A stretch of DNA of 44,567 bases from NCBI RefSeq assembly GCF_900102965.1, contig NZ_FNGM01000027.1, forward strand, positions 36,078-80,644, written 5' to 3'. The stretch comes from Paenibacillus jilunlii (GTDB lineage Bacteria > Bacillota > Bacilli > Paenibacillales > Paenibacillaceae). Within the stretch, counting starts at the first letter, position 1. Each line of letters starts with the position of its first letter. Position numbers and translations under genes: made by a program. Below, piece after piece: positions 25,217 to 33,608 of the stretch. A model generated the notes under the pieces. That model was not told where the DNA came from and made no database searches. It worked only from the letters and a program-made list of their open reading frames with translations.

Positions 25217-25239
25217 TTTGTTTGGTTCACTCCTTAATA

Positions 25240-26190
25240 TTACTTATGAGTCTTGGAGCTGTAGTACTCTTTAATGATATGCGCTGCGGATTTGCCATAC
25301 ATGCAGTAATCATCGTTCTCCGCCGCCTCTTCAAGCGGGTAAAGCTGTGCCGGCCAATCCCAGAGCATGAAGCCCTGGACCCATTCCCGGTTCTCACAGC
25401 TGCGGAACATCGCCTCGTAATAGCGTTTCTGTTCGTCCTCGCTCGGTTCACCTTCCAGGGACCAGTCATTCGGAATCGCGGCACTGCCGGTGCGGCTCGG
25501 ACAGCCGGCTTCCATGAAGAAGAAGGGTTTATTATGCTGCTTCACTACGGCCTCAATCCGGTCAAGCTGTGCCTCCCAATCCTGCTCAGGATAGTAGCCG
25601 CTGGAGGAAATAACATCGAGGGCATCCCACCAGGTCACATTGTCCTCTTGATACTTGTCGCAATTATAGGTAAGGATTCCGTGGTACACCTTGCGGACTT
25701 CAGCAATCAGGGTCCGCCACTGGGCAGCGCGTCTGTCTGACATGACCAGTTCGCAGCCGATGCAGAACATTTCGCAACCGCTTTCTTCGGCGATAGCGGC
25801 AAAATGCAAAATAAAGGCAGTATAGGAGCTGAACCAATCCGACCATTTGGGCTCGCACGGAACATCTTTGTCGAAGAAGTTGATGTGGGCGCGCCAAGTG
25901 CCGTCTGCGCAGTTCACAATCGGTTTCAGGCATACCTTCAGGCCAAGTGACTTTGCGGTGCGGATCGCCCATAGGACCTCATCATCGGTAACCGTGGGTT
26001 TCTCCCAATAAGGAATTTCTGTGGATTGCGGAGTGGCCTGGATCGCACTGAAGGCGATAGCGGTCCAGTTCGCTCCAGTCACGGATTGCATAAGCTCCAT
26101 TGAAGTCTTGGCCGCATCATTAGCCCAGGTTCCGCGTCTGCCCATGAACCCCCAGGTAACGCCTCCGACATATTCATTCTGCAGTGACAT
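25240..26190 (-). CDS. GH113 beta-1,4-mannanase
   Basis: 316 residues of a clan GH-A TIM barrel. It hydrolyses beta-1,4-mannan or manno-oligosaccharides. The acid/base Glu147 lies in MFCIGCELVM and the nucleophile Glu227 in PFFFMEAGCPSRTGSA. The start YVGGVTWGFMGRRGTW and WIYPEEQ-equivalent YYPEQDWEAQLDRI also fit GH113. There is no signal peptide, so it should act in the cytosol on imported oligosaccharides. It is first gene of the operon GH113-epimerase-GH130_1, divergent from the YesN-type regulator. Confidence 0.88.
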   Translation of the reverse strand: MSLQNEYVGGVTWGFMGRRGTWANDAAKTSMELMQSVTGANWTAIAFSAIQATPQSTEIPYWEKPTVTDDEVLWAIRTAKSLGLKVCLKPIVNCADGTWRAHINFFDKDVPCEPKWSDWFSSYTAFILHFAAIAEESGCEMFCIGCELVMSDRRAAQWRTLIAEVRKVYHGILTYNCDKYQEDNVTWWDALDVISSSGYYPEQDWEAQLDRIEAVVKQHNKPFFFMEAGCPSRTGSAAIPNDWSLEGEPSEDEQKRYYEAMFRSCENREWVQGFMLWDWPAQLYPLEEAAENDDYCMYGKSAAHIIKEYYSSKTHK

Positions 26191-26244
26191 CTCAGCTACC
26201 TCGCTTTATTAGAATAGTAGGATATAGGCCCGGGCATTAAGTTA

Positions 26245-26289
26245 TTTTGTTATATTGTTATTATAATTTTGTTATTTAATAATAACAAC
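26245..26289. promoter_or_regulatory. TTTTGTTAT motif cluster between the mannanase and response-regulator genes
   Basis: Three plus-strand copies (TTTTGTTAT 26245-26253, ATTGTTAT 26254-26261, TTTTGTTAT 26267-26275) and one minus copy (AATAACAAC near 26281). The two full copies are 22 bp apart, two helical turns. The cluster lies about 55-100 bp before the GH113 start, upstream of a possible core promoter on the minus strand (TTAATG and TACTAT, 15-bp spacer), where an activator would bind. Confidence 0.5.
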
Positions 26290-26463
26290 GCACAATTAAG
26301 TTATAACCCTTTTTAGGCGTTATTTCAAGCAGAAAATGGGCAAAGTAAACTGAAGACTATAAAAGTACAATAGAGTACATATGCTAATAAGAAAATGAAG
26401 CTTATAATTGATAATGATAGCGCAATCATTTGTAGCTTTAACGAAACTGGAGGCGATTTGCTG

Positions 26464-27225
26464 GTGATCAGGGTCATGATTGCGGACGATGAGGAAGTGA
26501 TTCGCCGTGGGCTTGAGAAAATTACTTCCAGAATGGATTTGGAAGTTCAGGTTATCGGTTCCTATGGCAACGGATTGGAGGCCTGGAATCATCTCCGGGA
26601 GCTCAGCCAAGACGATATAGACCTGCTTATTACAGACATCAAGATGCCAAGAATGGATGGTTTTAAGCTGATTGAAGAGGCAAGAGGGCATTTGAAGCAG
26701 CTCCCCATAGCCGTGCTGAGCGGATTCAGTGAATTTGAATACGCCCGCCGGGCTATGCGGCATGGTGTGCTCGACTATTTGCTTAAGCCCATTGAGAAGG
26801 CACAACTGTACGATTTGCTGAAAAGTGTGGCGGAGAATAAGAAGCTGCGGCCGGCGGCAGCAGAGCCTGAAGAAGCGTCCCACCAGGCCGGTGAGGGCGG
26901 TGAGCACTACGTGGTTGAGCAGACCAAGAGCATTCTGGAGAGAGAGTATGGGCAGAACTTTGAGCTTGAACGGCTGGCAGAGACTGTCGGGATGAATGCC
27001 AGCTACATCAGCAGGCTGTTCAAATATAAGACAGGCCAGACGATAACGGACTACCTGATCGGCATCCGCATCGCCAAGGCCAAGGAGCTACTGATTGGAC
27101 AGCCTGATCTGAAAAATTACGAAATTGCCGAAAGGGTCGGTTACAGCGATCCGGTCTACTTTAATAAGCTGTTCAAAAAAATGTGCGGCATGACCCCGAA
27201 GGATTATAAGAGCCGCTGCAGATAA
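26464..27225 (+). CDS. YesN-type response regulator with AraC DNA-binding domain
   Basis: 253 residues. The receiver domain begins VIRVMIADDEEVIRRGLEK, with phosphorylation site Asp58 in LLITDIKMPRMDG, switch residue region AVLSGFSEFEYA and Lys in YLLKP. A linker (about 125-150) leads to a double AraC helix-turn-helix: LERLAETVGMNASYISRLFK and AERVGYSDPVYFNKLFKK. GTG 26464 is ten bases after GGAGG; TTG 26458 is an alternative. No kinase gene adjoins it, so the YesM-type kinase at 17982 is the most likely partner. It probably activates the divergent mannan operon. The terminator at 27294 overlaps the end of the convergent lacI gene. Confidence 0.92.
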   Translation: MIRVMIADDEEVIRRGLEKITSRMDLEVQVIGSYGNGLEAWNHLRELSQDDIDLLITDIKMPRMDGFKLIEEARGHLKQLPIAVLSGFSEFEYARRAMRHGVLDYLLKPIEKAQLYDLLKSVAENKKLRPAAAEPEEASHQAGEGGEHYVVEQTKSILEREYGQNFELERLAETVGMNASYISRLFKYKTGQTITDYLIGIRIAKAKELLIGQPDLKNYEIAERVGYSDPVYFNKLFKKMCGMTPKDYKSRCR

Positions 27226-27286
27226 AAGGATGAGCCTGCCAGAGAATATCTGCTACAAATACAAACAGAGGCGCCTTTAGGCGGCC

Positions 27287-28372
27287 TTAAGAGGAACCCC
27301 GCTTACCGCGGGGTTCTTCTGTGTGCGCCGGCTGAACGGTGCTTCCGTTATGAAGCCCCCCTTGAAGCAGGATGTGCTCATAGGGCAGCGAAGGGTTGGC
27401 AATCCGCCACAGCATCCGGTCGGCCGCACGATATCCGGTTTCCTTAACGGGCAGCGTGGGCCGGGCGATGTCCGGGATAATGTTCCGCAGGGACGGCTCC
27501 GGCTCCAGACCAATCAGGGAGTAATCTCCCGGAATGTGCTTGCCGGTGGTTTGACAAGCCAGATACACACGGGTTAAGGCTTGCTCCGAGGCGCAGATGA
27601 AGGCAGTGGGTTTATACGTTCCGGTCTGGCGCTTCCATATCGCCGTCCATTCCTCCTGCGGCTGATTCATCTCAAAGATATGGGAGTCCGGCTCCACCTG
27701 AAGCCCGGCTGCTTCCATAGTCATGCAGAAGGCCTGCCAGCGCAGCTGGTAGCCCCGGCTCAGCCACGGATTGCCAATGTACATTATCCTGCGGTGACCC
27801 ATGGCAATCAGATGTCTGGCGGATTGCTGCATGGCGTCATGGACATTCCAGATCACACTGTCCACGTTAGCGCCGGGAGGAGGGAAATTGAGCAGAATCC
27901 GGGGCATCTTCAGCTGGATCAGATGTGCCTCTACAGCTTCCTCAATCACCGGACTAATAAAAATGCCGTCTGCATAAGAGAGATTATGTTTGTTCTCCCA
28001 TTCAATGAAGGCTTTTGCCGGCTGAAGCCCCTCCGGGACGAATAATAGTTCTACCTTATGGCCGGCCTCGCCCAGCCGGTGCTGCACACTCTCCAGGAGA
28101 ATATGGTGCAGCGGCGACTGCAGGCCCTGTCTTGCAGCGATCAGAAAGATGAAACGGCGGCTTTGTCCGGAGTAGACCGGGGTATTTTCGAATAAAAGAC
28201 TGCGCTCCTGCTCCTTGGTATGATAGCCGAGCTTTTGCGCCAGCAGGAGTACCTCATTTCGGGTATACTCCGACATACCGGGGAGGCCCCGGAGGGCCTT
28301 GGACACCGTATGGACCGTCAAGCCCAGCTCGGTGGCAAGATGCTGCAGCGTTACTTTTTTGCGGATGGGCAT
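27287..28372 (-). CDS. LacI family transcriptional regulator
   Basis: 361 residues. The helix-turn-helix is VTLQHLATELGLTVHTVSKA, followed by the hinge RNEVLLLAQKLGY and the effector domain (YADGIFISPVIEEA, HLIAMGHRRIMYIGNPWLSR, TAFICASEQALTRVYL, YSLIGLEPEPSL). ATG 28372 gives the standard N-terminus MPIRKKVTLQ with AGGAG upstream. The ORF could extend 20 residues further but without a ribosome site. It is divergent from the FAD-dependent oxidoreductase gene at 28477, its likely target. Its last codons overlap the terminator of the convergent regulator gene. Confidence 0.9.
   Translation of the reverse strand: MPIRKKVTLQHLATELGLTVHTVSKALRGLPGMSEYTRNEVLLLAQKLGYHTKEQERSLLFENTPVYSGQSRRFIFLIAARQGLQSPLHHILLESVQHRLGEAGHKVELLFVPEGLQPAKAFIEWENKHNLSYADGIFISPVIEEAVEAHLIQLKMPRILLNFPPPGANVDSVIWNVHDAMQQSARHLIAMGHRRIMYIGNPWLSRGYQLRWQAFCMTMEAAGLQVEPDSHIFEMNQPQEEWTAIWKRQTGTYKPTAFICASEQALTRVYLACQTTGKHIPGDYSLIGLEPEPSLRNIIPDIARPTLPVKETGYRAADRMLWRIANPSLPYEHILLQGGLHNGSTVQPAHTEEPRGKRGSS
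27294..27316. terminator. Terminator for the response regulator, inside the 3' end of the convergent lacI
   Basis: GAACCCCGC (27294-27302) pairs perfectly with 27308-27316, extended by AGAG/TTCT-type pairs. The plus strand is followed by TTCTTCTG. The hairpin lies within the last nine codons of the minus-strand lacI gene. Confidence 0.65.
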
Positions 28373-28476
28373 AAGGCAAGCCACTCCTATAAATGAAACA
28401 AAAGTGTAAGTAAAATGAGGCTTTGATTTCATTATATAATAAGTTCAGTTCATAAGATAACAAGGAGGCCAATGAA

Positions 28477-29832
28477 ATGAAGACAATCACAGTTCCAGCA
28501 GATCAGATCCCGGTAAGCCGTGAAGTGGAAGTGCTGGTCGCCGGAGGAGGTCCTGCCGGAATTGCCGCCGCCATCGCTGCAGCCAGGAACGGGGCATCCG
28601 TGCTGATCGTGGAGCAGAGAGGGTATCTGGGAGGTATGGGAACGGCGGCGCTGGTTCCGGCATTCTGCCCTTATACGGACCATGAGAAGCCGGTCGTGCG
28701 CGGAATCGGTCTGGAGCTTTTGGAGACTATGAAGCAAGCCTGCGGACCGGATTACATGAGCAGATACGGGGAGCAATTGGACTGGGTGCCCATTGATGCG
28801 GAAGTGCTCAAGCGGGTCTATGAAGCCAAGGTGCTTGAGAGCGGTGCCGGAGTGCTGTACCATACTTTTGTTTCCCAGGTGGTAATGAGCCCGGACGGCT
28901 CCTGCGTAGACGGGGTGGTGATTGTTAATAAAAGCGGCCGCTCCTATATCGGGTGCCGCTATGTAATTGATACTACCGGTGATGCGGATATTGCGGCAAT
29001 GTCCGGAGCTGCCTTTCAGAAAGGCGGGGAGCAGGGCGAGCTTCAGCCGGGAACGCTTTGTTATGTATTAAGCGATGTGAGCTATAGCCGGTTCCATGAA
29101 TATCTGGAGCGGACCGGGGATACCGGCCAGATTCCGGCTCTGGTCCAGAAGGCGCAGGCAGCAGGGGATCTTCCGCAAGGGCGCAAGGAGGTGTCGGGTT
29201 TTTCCTGGATATCAGATTCACTGGCCGGGGTGAACTTTGGGCATATCTTCGGGATTGACGGGACCAAAGCGGAGGATTTGACCCGGGGGGCGATCGAAGG
29301 CCGGCAGGGGATCAGGAAGCAGCTGGATTTCCTGCGCAAATACGTGCCGGGCTTTGAACAAGCGCATCTCGTGACCTCCGGGGAGCAGATCGGCATCCGG
29401 GAGACCCGGCGGATCGTGGGCGATTATACGCTGGTGAAGGAGGACTTCATGAGTATGAAATCTTTCCCTGATGATATCGCCAGAAATTCATATTTTATTG
29501 ATGTTCATCTGGCGAATTCCCAGTCACAAATGAATATTCAGCATTTGCCAAGCGGCCGGTCACACGGTGTACCATACCGGGCGCTGCTGCCTGTAGGCAT
29601 CGACAACCTGTGGGTTGCCGGACGGGCAGCCTCGTCGGACCGGGTGGTGCAGGGTTCGCTCCGCGTCATGCCGAACTGCTTCGCCATGGGCCAGGCGGCA
29701 GGCACCGCCGCCTATCTGGCGGGCACTTCGTCCATGACTTCACGCGAGGTTCCAATCCGCGGACTGCAGAGTCTGCTTGTCCGGCAGGGGGCCTGGCTCG
29801 GTGAGGAGGCGCACGCGGCATTGAATATCTAA
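28477..29832 (+). CDS. FAD-dependent oxidoreductase
   Basis: 451 residues of the FAD_oxidored family. The dinucleotide-binding motif VLVAGGGPAGIAAAIAAARNG is at residues 18-38, followed by VEQRGYLGGMGT. YVIDTTGDADIAAMSG and ETRRIVGDYTLVKEDF are further family blocks, and NLWVAGRAASSDRVVQGSLR closes the FAD site. The substrate is unknown. AAGGAGG lies eight bases before the ATG. It is divergent from a LacI regulator gene and upstream of the sugar-transport operon, so oxidation of a sugar or sugar-derived compound is plausible but not shown. It ends at a terminator at 29920. Confidence 0.85.
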   Translation: MKTITVPADQIPVSREVEVLVAGGGPAGIAAAIAAARNGASVLIVEQRGYLGGMGTAALVPAFCPYTDHEKPVVRGIGLELLETMKQACGPDYMSRYGEQLDWVPIDAEVLKRVYEAKVLESGAGVLYHTFVSQVVMSPDGSCVDGVVIVNKSGRSYIGCRYVIDTTGDADIAAMSGAAFQKGGEQGELQPGTLCYVLSDVSYSRFHEYLERTGDTGQIPALVQKAQAAGDLPQGRKEVSGFSWISDSLAGVNFGHIFGIDGTKAEDLTRGAIEGRQGIRKQLDFLRKYVPGFEQAHLVTSGEQIGIRETRRIVGDYTLVKEDFMSMKSFPDDIARNSYFIDVHLANSQSQMNIQHLPSGRSHGVPYRALLPVGIDNLWVAGRAASSDRVVQGSLRVMPNCFAMGQAAGTAAYLAGTSSMTSREVPIRGLQSLLVRQGAWLGEEAHAALNI

Positions 29833-29919
29833 ACTATATGAGATGAACTTGAGAATTTGAAAGCGTGAGAACACAATAAAGCAACAAAAAGATAAAGCCA
29901 TAAATCATTTTCGCTGCAG

Positions 29920-29955
29920 GCAAATTTCCCGAAACGGAGAGTTTGCTTTTTTTTT
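29920..29955 (+). terminator. Terminator of the FAD-dependent oxidoreductase gene
   Basis: GCAAA (29920-29924) pairs with TTTGC (29942-29946), with inner pairs TTC and CCG-type, followed by nine T. Confidence 0.75.
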
Positions 29956-29967
29956 CATATAAAATAG

Positions 29968-30006
29968 ATAACAAATTAATTAAGATAAAAACAAAAATAA
30001 CAAATT
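29968..30006. promoter_or_regulatory. ATAACAAAT motif copies upstream of the transport operon promoter
   Basis: ATAACAAAT at 29968-29976 and ATAACAAAT at 29997-30005, plus a weaker AT-rich copy between them. These are the complement of ATTTGTTAT and read the same way relative to the gene as the copies before the GH113 operon. They lie about 50-90 bp before the TATAAT at 30057. Confidence 0.45.
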
Positions 30007-30056
30007 GAAGACCAGAAAAAACAATTGAAACCATCGTTTTAGGTTTGGAAACGATT

Positions 30057-30081
30057 TATAATAGGCTTGTAAGCGATAACA
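30057..30081 (+). promoter_or_regulatory. -10 box and consensus cre site of the transport operon
   Basis: TATAAT at 30057-30062 is followed by TTGTAAGCGATAACA at 30067-30081. The latter matches the CcpA cre consensus WTGNAANCGNWNNCW at every position and overlaps the expected start point. No good -35 exists, which fits an activator-dependent promoter. A 7-bp inverted repeat ATCGTTT (30033-30039) / AAACGAT (30049-30055) lies just upstream. Confidence 0.7.
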
Positions 30082-30151
30082 TCATCACTTTTCAAACGAA
30101 AGCGGGTACAATTTAACCCTCTTGAAGTATATATCGTTGATTCGTGGTGAT

Positions 30152-30171
30152 TTTTGTTAGTGTTTTGTTAT
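30152..30171 (+). promoter_or_regulatory. Direct-repeat operator candidate (TTTTGTTAG / TTTTGTTAT)
   Basis: Two motif copies whose central G bases are 11 bp apart (30156 and 30167), the same spacing as at 17914-17933. They lie 43 bp before the start of the binding-protein gene, downstream of the TATAAT at 30057, so within the presumed leader. Confidence 0.5.
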
Positions 30172-30213
30172 TGTTGTTTCAGGTTTCAAAATGAAGAGAG
30201 GGGTCAACAAACA

Positions 30214-31587
30214 ATGAAGAAAACCAAAGCAGTTACCAGCTTGGCAGCATTGACACTGATGGCGGGTTTGTTCGCAGGCTGTTCATCGAACAACAATAAT
30301 GCCGGCAATGCAACAGCAACAAACGCAGGGAATACCGGAACAAACACCGAGGCGGCAGCAGCCCCTGAAGGCGATGCAGCTAAAGATATCAAAGGTGAGA
30401 TCACGGTGATCACCCAGAGAACGGATATTGTTGATACCGTATTCAAGGATTTCGCCGCAAAGTTCAATGAGAAATATCCGGATGTCAAAGTAAATTTCGA
30501 AGCGCTGTCCAACTACGAAGACCAGATTAAAATCCGCATGAGCACCAGTGACTATGGCGATGTACTGCTGCTGCCTACGAGCGTAGCAATTAAAGATCTG
30601 CCGGACTTTTTTGAGCCGCTGGGTAAGATGTCAGATCTTGAGAAGCAGTATACCGGTCTGGAAGAACGTGCTGTGGACGGAATCGCATATGGTATTCCAA
30701 CTACGGTTAACTACTCCGGTATTATCTATAACAAACAAGTGTTCAAAGATGCCGGAATCACTAAGATTCCTAGAACCTTTGATGAGTTCAACGCAGCTCT
30801 GAAAAGCATCAAGGATAAGACTGATGCAATTCCGCTCTACACGAACTATGCAGCTGGCTGGACGCTGACCCAATGGGAATCGGATCTGGCAACCGTGGCC
30901 GGTAACCGGGATTATGTCAACATCGGACAAGTAGCCTCTGATGATAACTTCGTTAAAGGCCAGCCTCACTATGACTTGTACAAAGTTATGTATGACGCAG
31001 CCAAAAATGGCCTGATTGAAGAAGATCCAACTACAACGGACTGGGAATCCTCCAAATCTGACCTGGCAAATGGCAAAATTGGTACGATGATGCTCGGTTC
31101 ATGGGCTATCGGACAGATCAAAGGGGTTGCTGCCAACCCTGATGATATCGGTTTTATGCCTTTCCCGACCAACGCCGAAAAAGTTTTTGTTCCATTGTCT
31201 GACGATTATACGCTCGGCATAAGCATCCACAGCAAGAACAAAGAAGCAGCGAGAGCATGGGTGGATTGGTTCATTAACGAATCAGGCTATCCTACCAATG
31301 AAGGTGGCGGTATGAGCCCGGTTAAAGGCGCTGAGCTTCCGGAAATCCTGAAACAATTTGAAGGCACCGATGTTACGTTTGACACACTTACCCCTGCCAA
31401 AGCCGGTGAAGAAGGCTGGGTTGACGCTATCGATAAACAAGCTGAAATCGGCCTCTGGCAGCCTGACTTCAAGAAAGTGATCATCGAAGCAGCGATCGGT
31501 AACCGCAAAGATTCCTATGACGACATTATGAAAGACCTGAATGACAAATGGAAAGAGGCAAGAGCTAAAATTACCTCCGGCAAATAA
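30214..31587 (+). CDS. Sugar ABC transporter substrate-binding lipoprotein
   Basis: 457 residues. The lipobox is MAGLFAGC with Cys23, followed by an Asn/Thr/Ala-rich linker. The family 1 binding-protein fold shows GEITVITQRTDIVDTVF, KFNEKYPDVKVNFEALSNY, YGDVLLLPTS, GIIYNKQVFKDAGI and GKIGTMMLGSWAIGQI. It captures the sugar outside the cell for the permeases at 31725 and 32612. The neighbouring phosphorylase suggests beta-manno-oligosaccharides. ATG 30214 follows AGAGAGGGG by ten bases. An intercistronic hairpin at 31634 separates it from the permeases. Confidence 0.93.
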   Translation: MKKTKAVTSLAALTLMAGLFAGCSSNNNNAGNATATNAGNTGTNTEAAAAPEGDAAKDIKGEITVITQRTDIVDTVFKDFAAKFNEKYPDVKVNFEALSNYEDQIKIRMSTSDYGDVLLLPTSVAIKDLPDFFEPLGKMSDLEKQYTGLEERAVDGIAYGIPTTVNYSGIIYNKQVFKDAGITKIPRTFDEFNAALKSIKDKTDAIPLYTNYAAGWTLTQWESDLATVAGNRDYVNIGQVASDDNFVKGQPHYDLYKVMYDAAKNGLIEEDPTTTDWESSKSDLANGKIGTMMLGSWAIGQIKGVAANPDDIGFMPFPTNAEKVFVPLSDDYTLGISIHSKNKEAARAWVDWFINESGYPTNEGGGMSPVKGAELPEILKQFEGTDVTFDTLTPAKAGEEGWVDAIDKQAEIGLWQPDFKKVIIEAAIGNRKDSYDDIMKDLNDKWKEARAKITSGK

Positions 31588-31633
31588 GACTTAATAGCTT
31601 TTACCGCAGAAGTGAGGACAGACTTAATAGAAC

Positions 31634-31661
31634 GGGAAGGTGCCTTAGCGGGCATTTTCCC
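31634..31661 (+). terminator. Intercistronic hairpin after the binding-protein gene
   Basis: GGGAAGGTGCC pairs with GGCATTTTCCC (two G-T pairs) around a 6-nt loop, with no T-tract after it. In binding-protein operons such a hairpin usually protects the upstream message and lowers permease expression. That role is inference. Confidence 0.5.
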
Positions 31662-31724
31662 CTTCACTTATGCGCTGGAGAAGGATTAGGAGTAATAAGC
31701 ATGTGTTCTTAGGAGGTGTGGAGA

Positions 31725-32606
31725 GTGCCCAAATTATCCAACATGAGCTACAAAAATCAACGTATTTTGATCATTTTTTTATTTTCTCTGGTTCCCGTAG
31801 TCCTGCTGCTGACGTTTTCATATTTGCCCGTGTTCAAAATGTTCCAGTACAGCTTCACAAGCTGGAATGGATTTAGTAAAAATATGGAGTATGTCGGCTT
31901 TGACAACTACAAAACGATCTTCACCAAACCCGAGTATTTCGCCGTGTTCAAGGTCAGCTTGTATTATTTCTTTGCTACCTTTGTCCAAATGGGGCTGGCG
32001 CTTTATTTTGCCACCATTCTAAGCTTTAACGTCCGCATGAAGAACTGGTTCAAAGGAATCCTGTTCTTTCCGACATTGCTGAATGGCGTAGCTATCGGTT
32101 TTATCTTCCTGTTTTTCTTCAAGCCGGAAGGAACACTGAATACTATCCTTGATCTCGTTGGGCTTGGAGCCTGGCAGCAGAAGTGGCTGCTGAATCCCCA
32201 GCTGATTAATATCTCCCTCGCCTTTGCTTCAGTATGGAGATATATGGGGATGAACTTTATCATCTTCCTTGGAGCGATTTCCTCTATCGGCGGTGATATT
32301 TACGAAGCTTCGGAAATTGACGGCGCCAACCGCTGGCACCAGTTCAGACACATTATTATTCCGAGCATCAAACGTATACTGCAGCTCAATCTGATCCTCG
32401 CGGTGAGCGGAGCGATCGGTGTATTCGAAATTCCGTATGTCATGACTGGCGGTTCCAATGGCAGCGGCACTTTTGTCATCCAGACCGTCGACGTGGCCTT
32501 TAAATACAGCAAGCTGGGACTAGCCTCGGCAATGGCCGTAGTGCTTCTGGGAATTGTGGTTCTTGTCACCGTTCTACAGCGTGTTCTGATTAAGGAGGAG
32601 AAGTAA
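31725..32606 (+). CDS. Sugar ABC transporter permease (MalF-like)
   Basis: 293 residues with six membrane segments, binding-protein-dependent transport type. The EAA loop that contacts the ATPase reads EASEIDGANRWHQFRHIIIP near residue 205. FSYLPVFKMFQYSFTSWNGF after TM1 and FVGFDNY-like YVGFDNYKTIFTKPEY are typical. GTG 31725 is eight bases after AGGAGG; GTG 31716 overlaps that site. It pairs with the permease at 32612, five bases downstream. No ATPase gene is present, so a shared MsmK/MsmX-type ATPase elsewhere is presumed. Confidence 0.93.
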   Translation: MPKLSNMSYKNQRILIIFLFSLVPVVLLLTFSYLPVFKMFQYSFTSWNGFSKNMEYVGFDNYKTIFTKPEYFAVFKVSLYYFFATFVQMGLALYFATILSFNVRMKNWFKGILFFPTLLNGVAIGFIFLFFFKPEGTLNTILDLVGLGAWQQKWLLNPQLINISLAFASVWRYMGMNFIIFLGAISSIGGDIYEASEIDGANRWHQFRHIIIPSIKRILQLNLILAVSGAIGVFEIPYVMTGGSNGSGTFVIQTVDVAFKYSKLGLASAMAVVLLGIVVLVTVLQRVLIKEEK

Positions 32607-32611
32607 GAACT

Positions 32612-33445
32612 ATGCATACTCTAAAATATAACTTAGCTTCTTTCTTCAAATACCTCACTTTGATTTTGGGAGCGCTGATGGCACTGGTGCCGATCGTCGT
32701 CGTCTTTTTCGCCTCTTTAAAAACCAATAAAGAATATGCGTCAACAGGCCCGCTTACCCTGCCGGAAAACTGGCTGAATTTTTCTAACTATTCCAAAGCG
32801 TTTATAGACGGGAATATGCTGCTTGGCTTCATGAACACGATTATCATCGTGCTGATTTCCATTGCCGGTGCAACACTGACCGGTTCTATGATGGCTTACA
32901 TTTTGGCCCGGTTCAGATTTAAGGGCAGCAAGCTGCTCATGGGCGCTTTTCTGCTGGCAACGCTGATTCCCGGAGTAACCACCCAGGTGGCTACCTTCCA
33001 GATCATCAACTCGCTGGAATTGTTCAACACCCGTTGGGCGCCGATTCTGATGTATCTGGGTACGGATATTATTGCTGTTTATATTTTCATGCAGTTCCTG
33101 GACTCCATTTCCGAATCGCTCGATGAATCGGCCATGCTGGACGGGGCGTCTTACTGGACCATCTACTGGAGAATTATTCTCCCGCTGCTCAGTCCGGCTA
33201 TTGTAACAGTGATTATTGTAAAGGGTGTTAACATCTATAACGATTTCTATACGCCTTTCCTGTACATGCCTAAAAGCAGCCTGCAGGTGGTTTCCACCGC
33301 GCTGTTCAAGTTCAAGGGTCCGTACGGTTCACAGTGGGAGGTTATCTGCGCCGCCATTATGATTGCAATTATACCGACACTGGTCGCCTTTATTGCTTTG
33401 CAGAAATACATCTACAACGGTTTTGCGCAAGGGTCGGTAAAATAA
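32612..33445 (+). CDS. Sugar ABC transporter permease (MalG-like)
   Basis: 277 residues with six membrane segments. TGPLTLPENWLNFSNYSKAF follows TM1, and the EAA loop ESLDESAMLDGASYWTIYWR lies near residue 170. The C-terminal Q-KYIYNGFAQGSVK ending is the standard MalG-type end. AAGGAGGAGAAG lies ten bases before the ATG. With the permease at 31725 it forms the membrane channel of the importer for the sugar bound by the lipoprotein at 30214. Confidence 0.93.
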   Translation: MHTLKYNLASFFKYLTLILGALMALVPIVVVFFASLKTNKEYASTGPLTLPENWLNFSNYSKAFIDGNMLLGFMNTIIIVLISIAGATLTGSMMAYILARFRFKGSKLLMGAFLLATLIPGVTTQVATFQIINSLELFNTRWAPILMYLGTDIIAVYIFMQFLDSISESLDESAMLDGASYWTIYWRIILPLLSPAIVTVIIVKGVNIYNDFYTPFLYMPKSSLQVVSTALFKFKGPYGSQWEVICAAIMIAIIPTLVAFIALQKYIYNGFAQGSVK

Positions 33446-33608
33446 GGCCTGACAGACCGCAGAGGAATTACAGCAGTAACGGTTTGGCTTAGCCGGAACT
33501 TGGGACTGCTGTTACCTGCGCGGGATTGAAGGAGCATTCACCGCATCCGTATCTTGCATGAATAAAATAACCGCAGCAAACGCTGCTAAAATTTGGAGGG
33601 CTATAATT

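Noticed and set aside
26361..26380. TACAATAGA half-site, possible extra palindrome unit
   Set aside because: There is no matching left arm five bases upstream.
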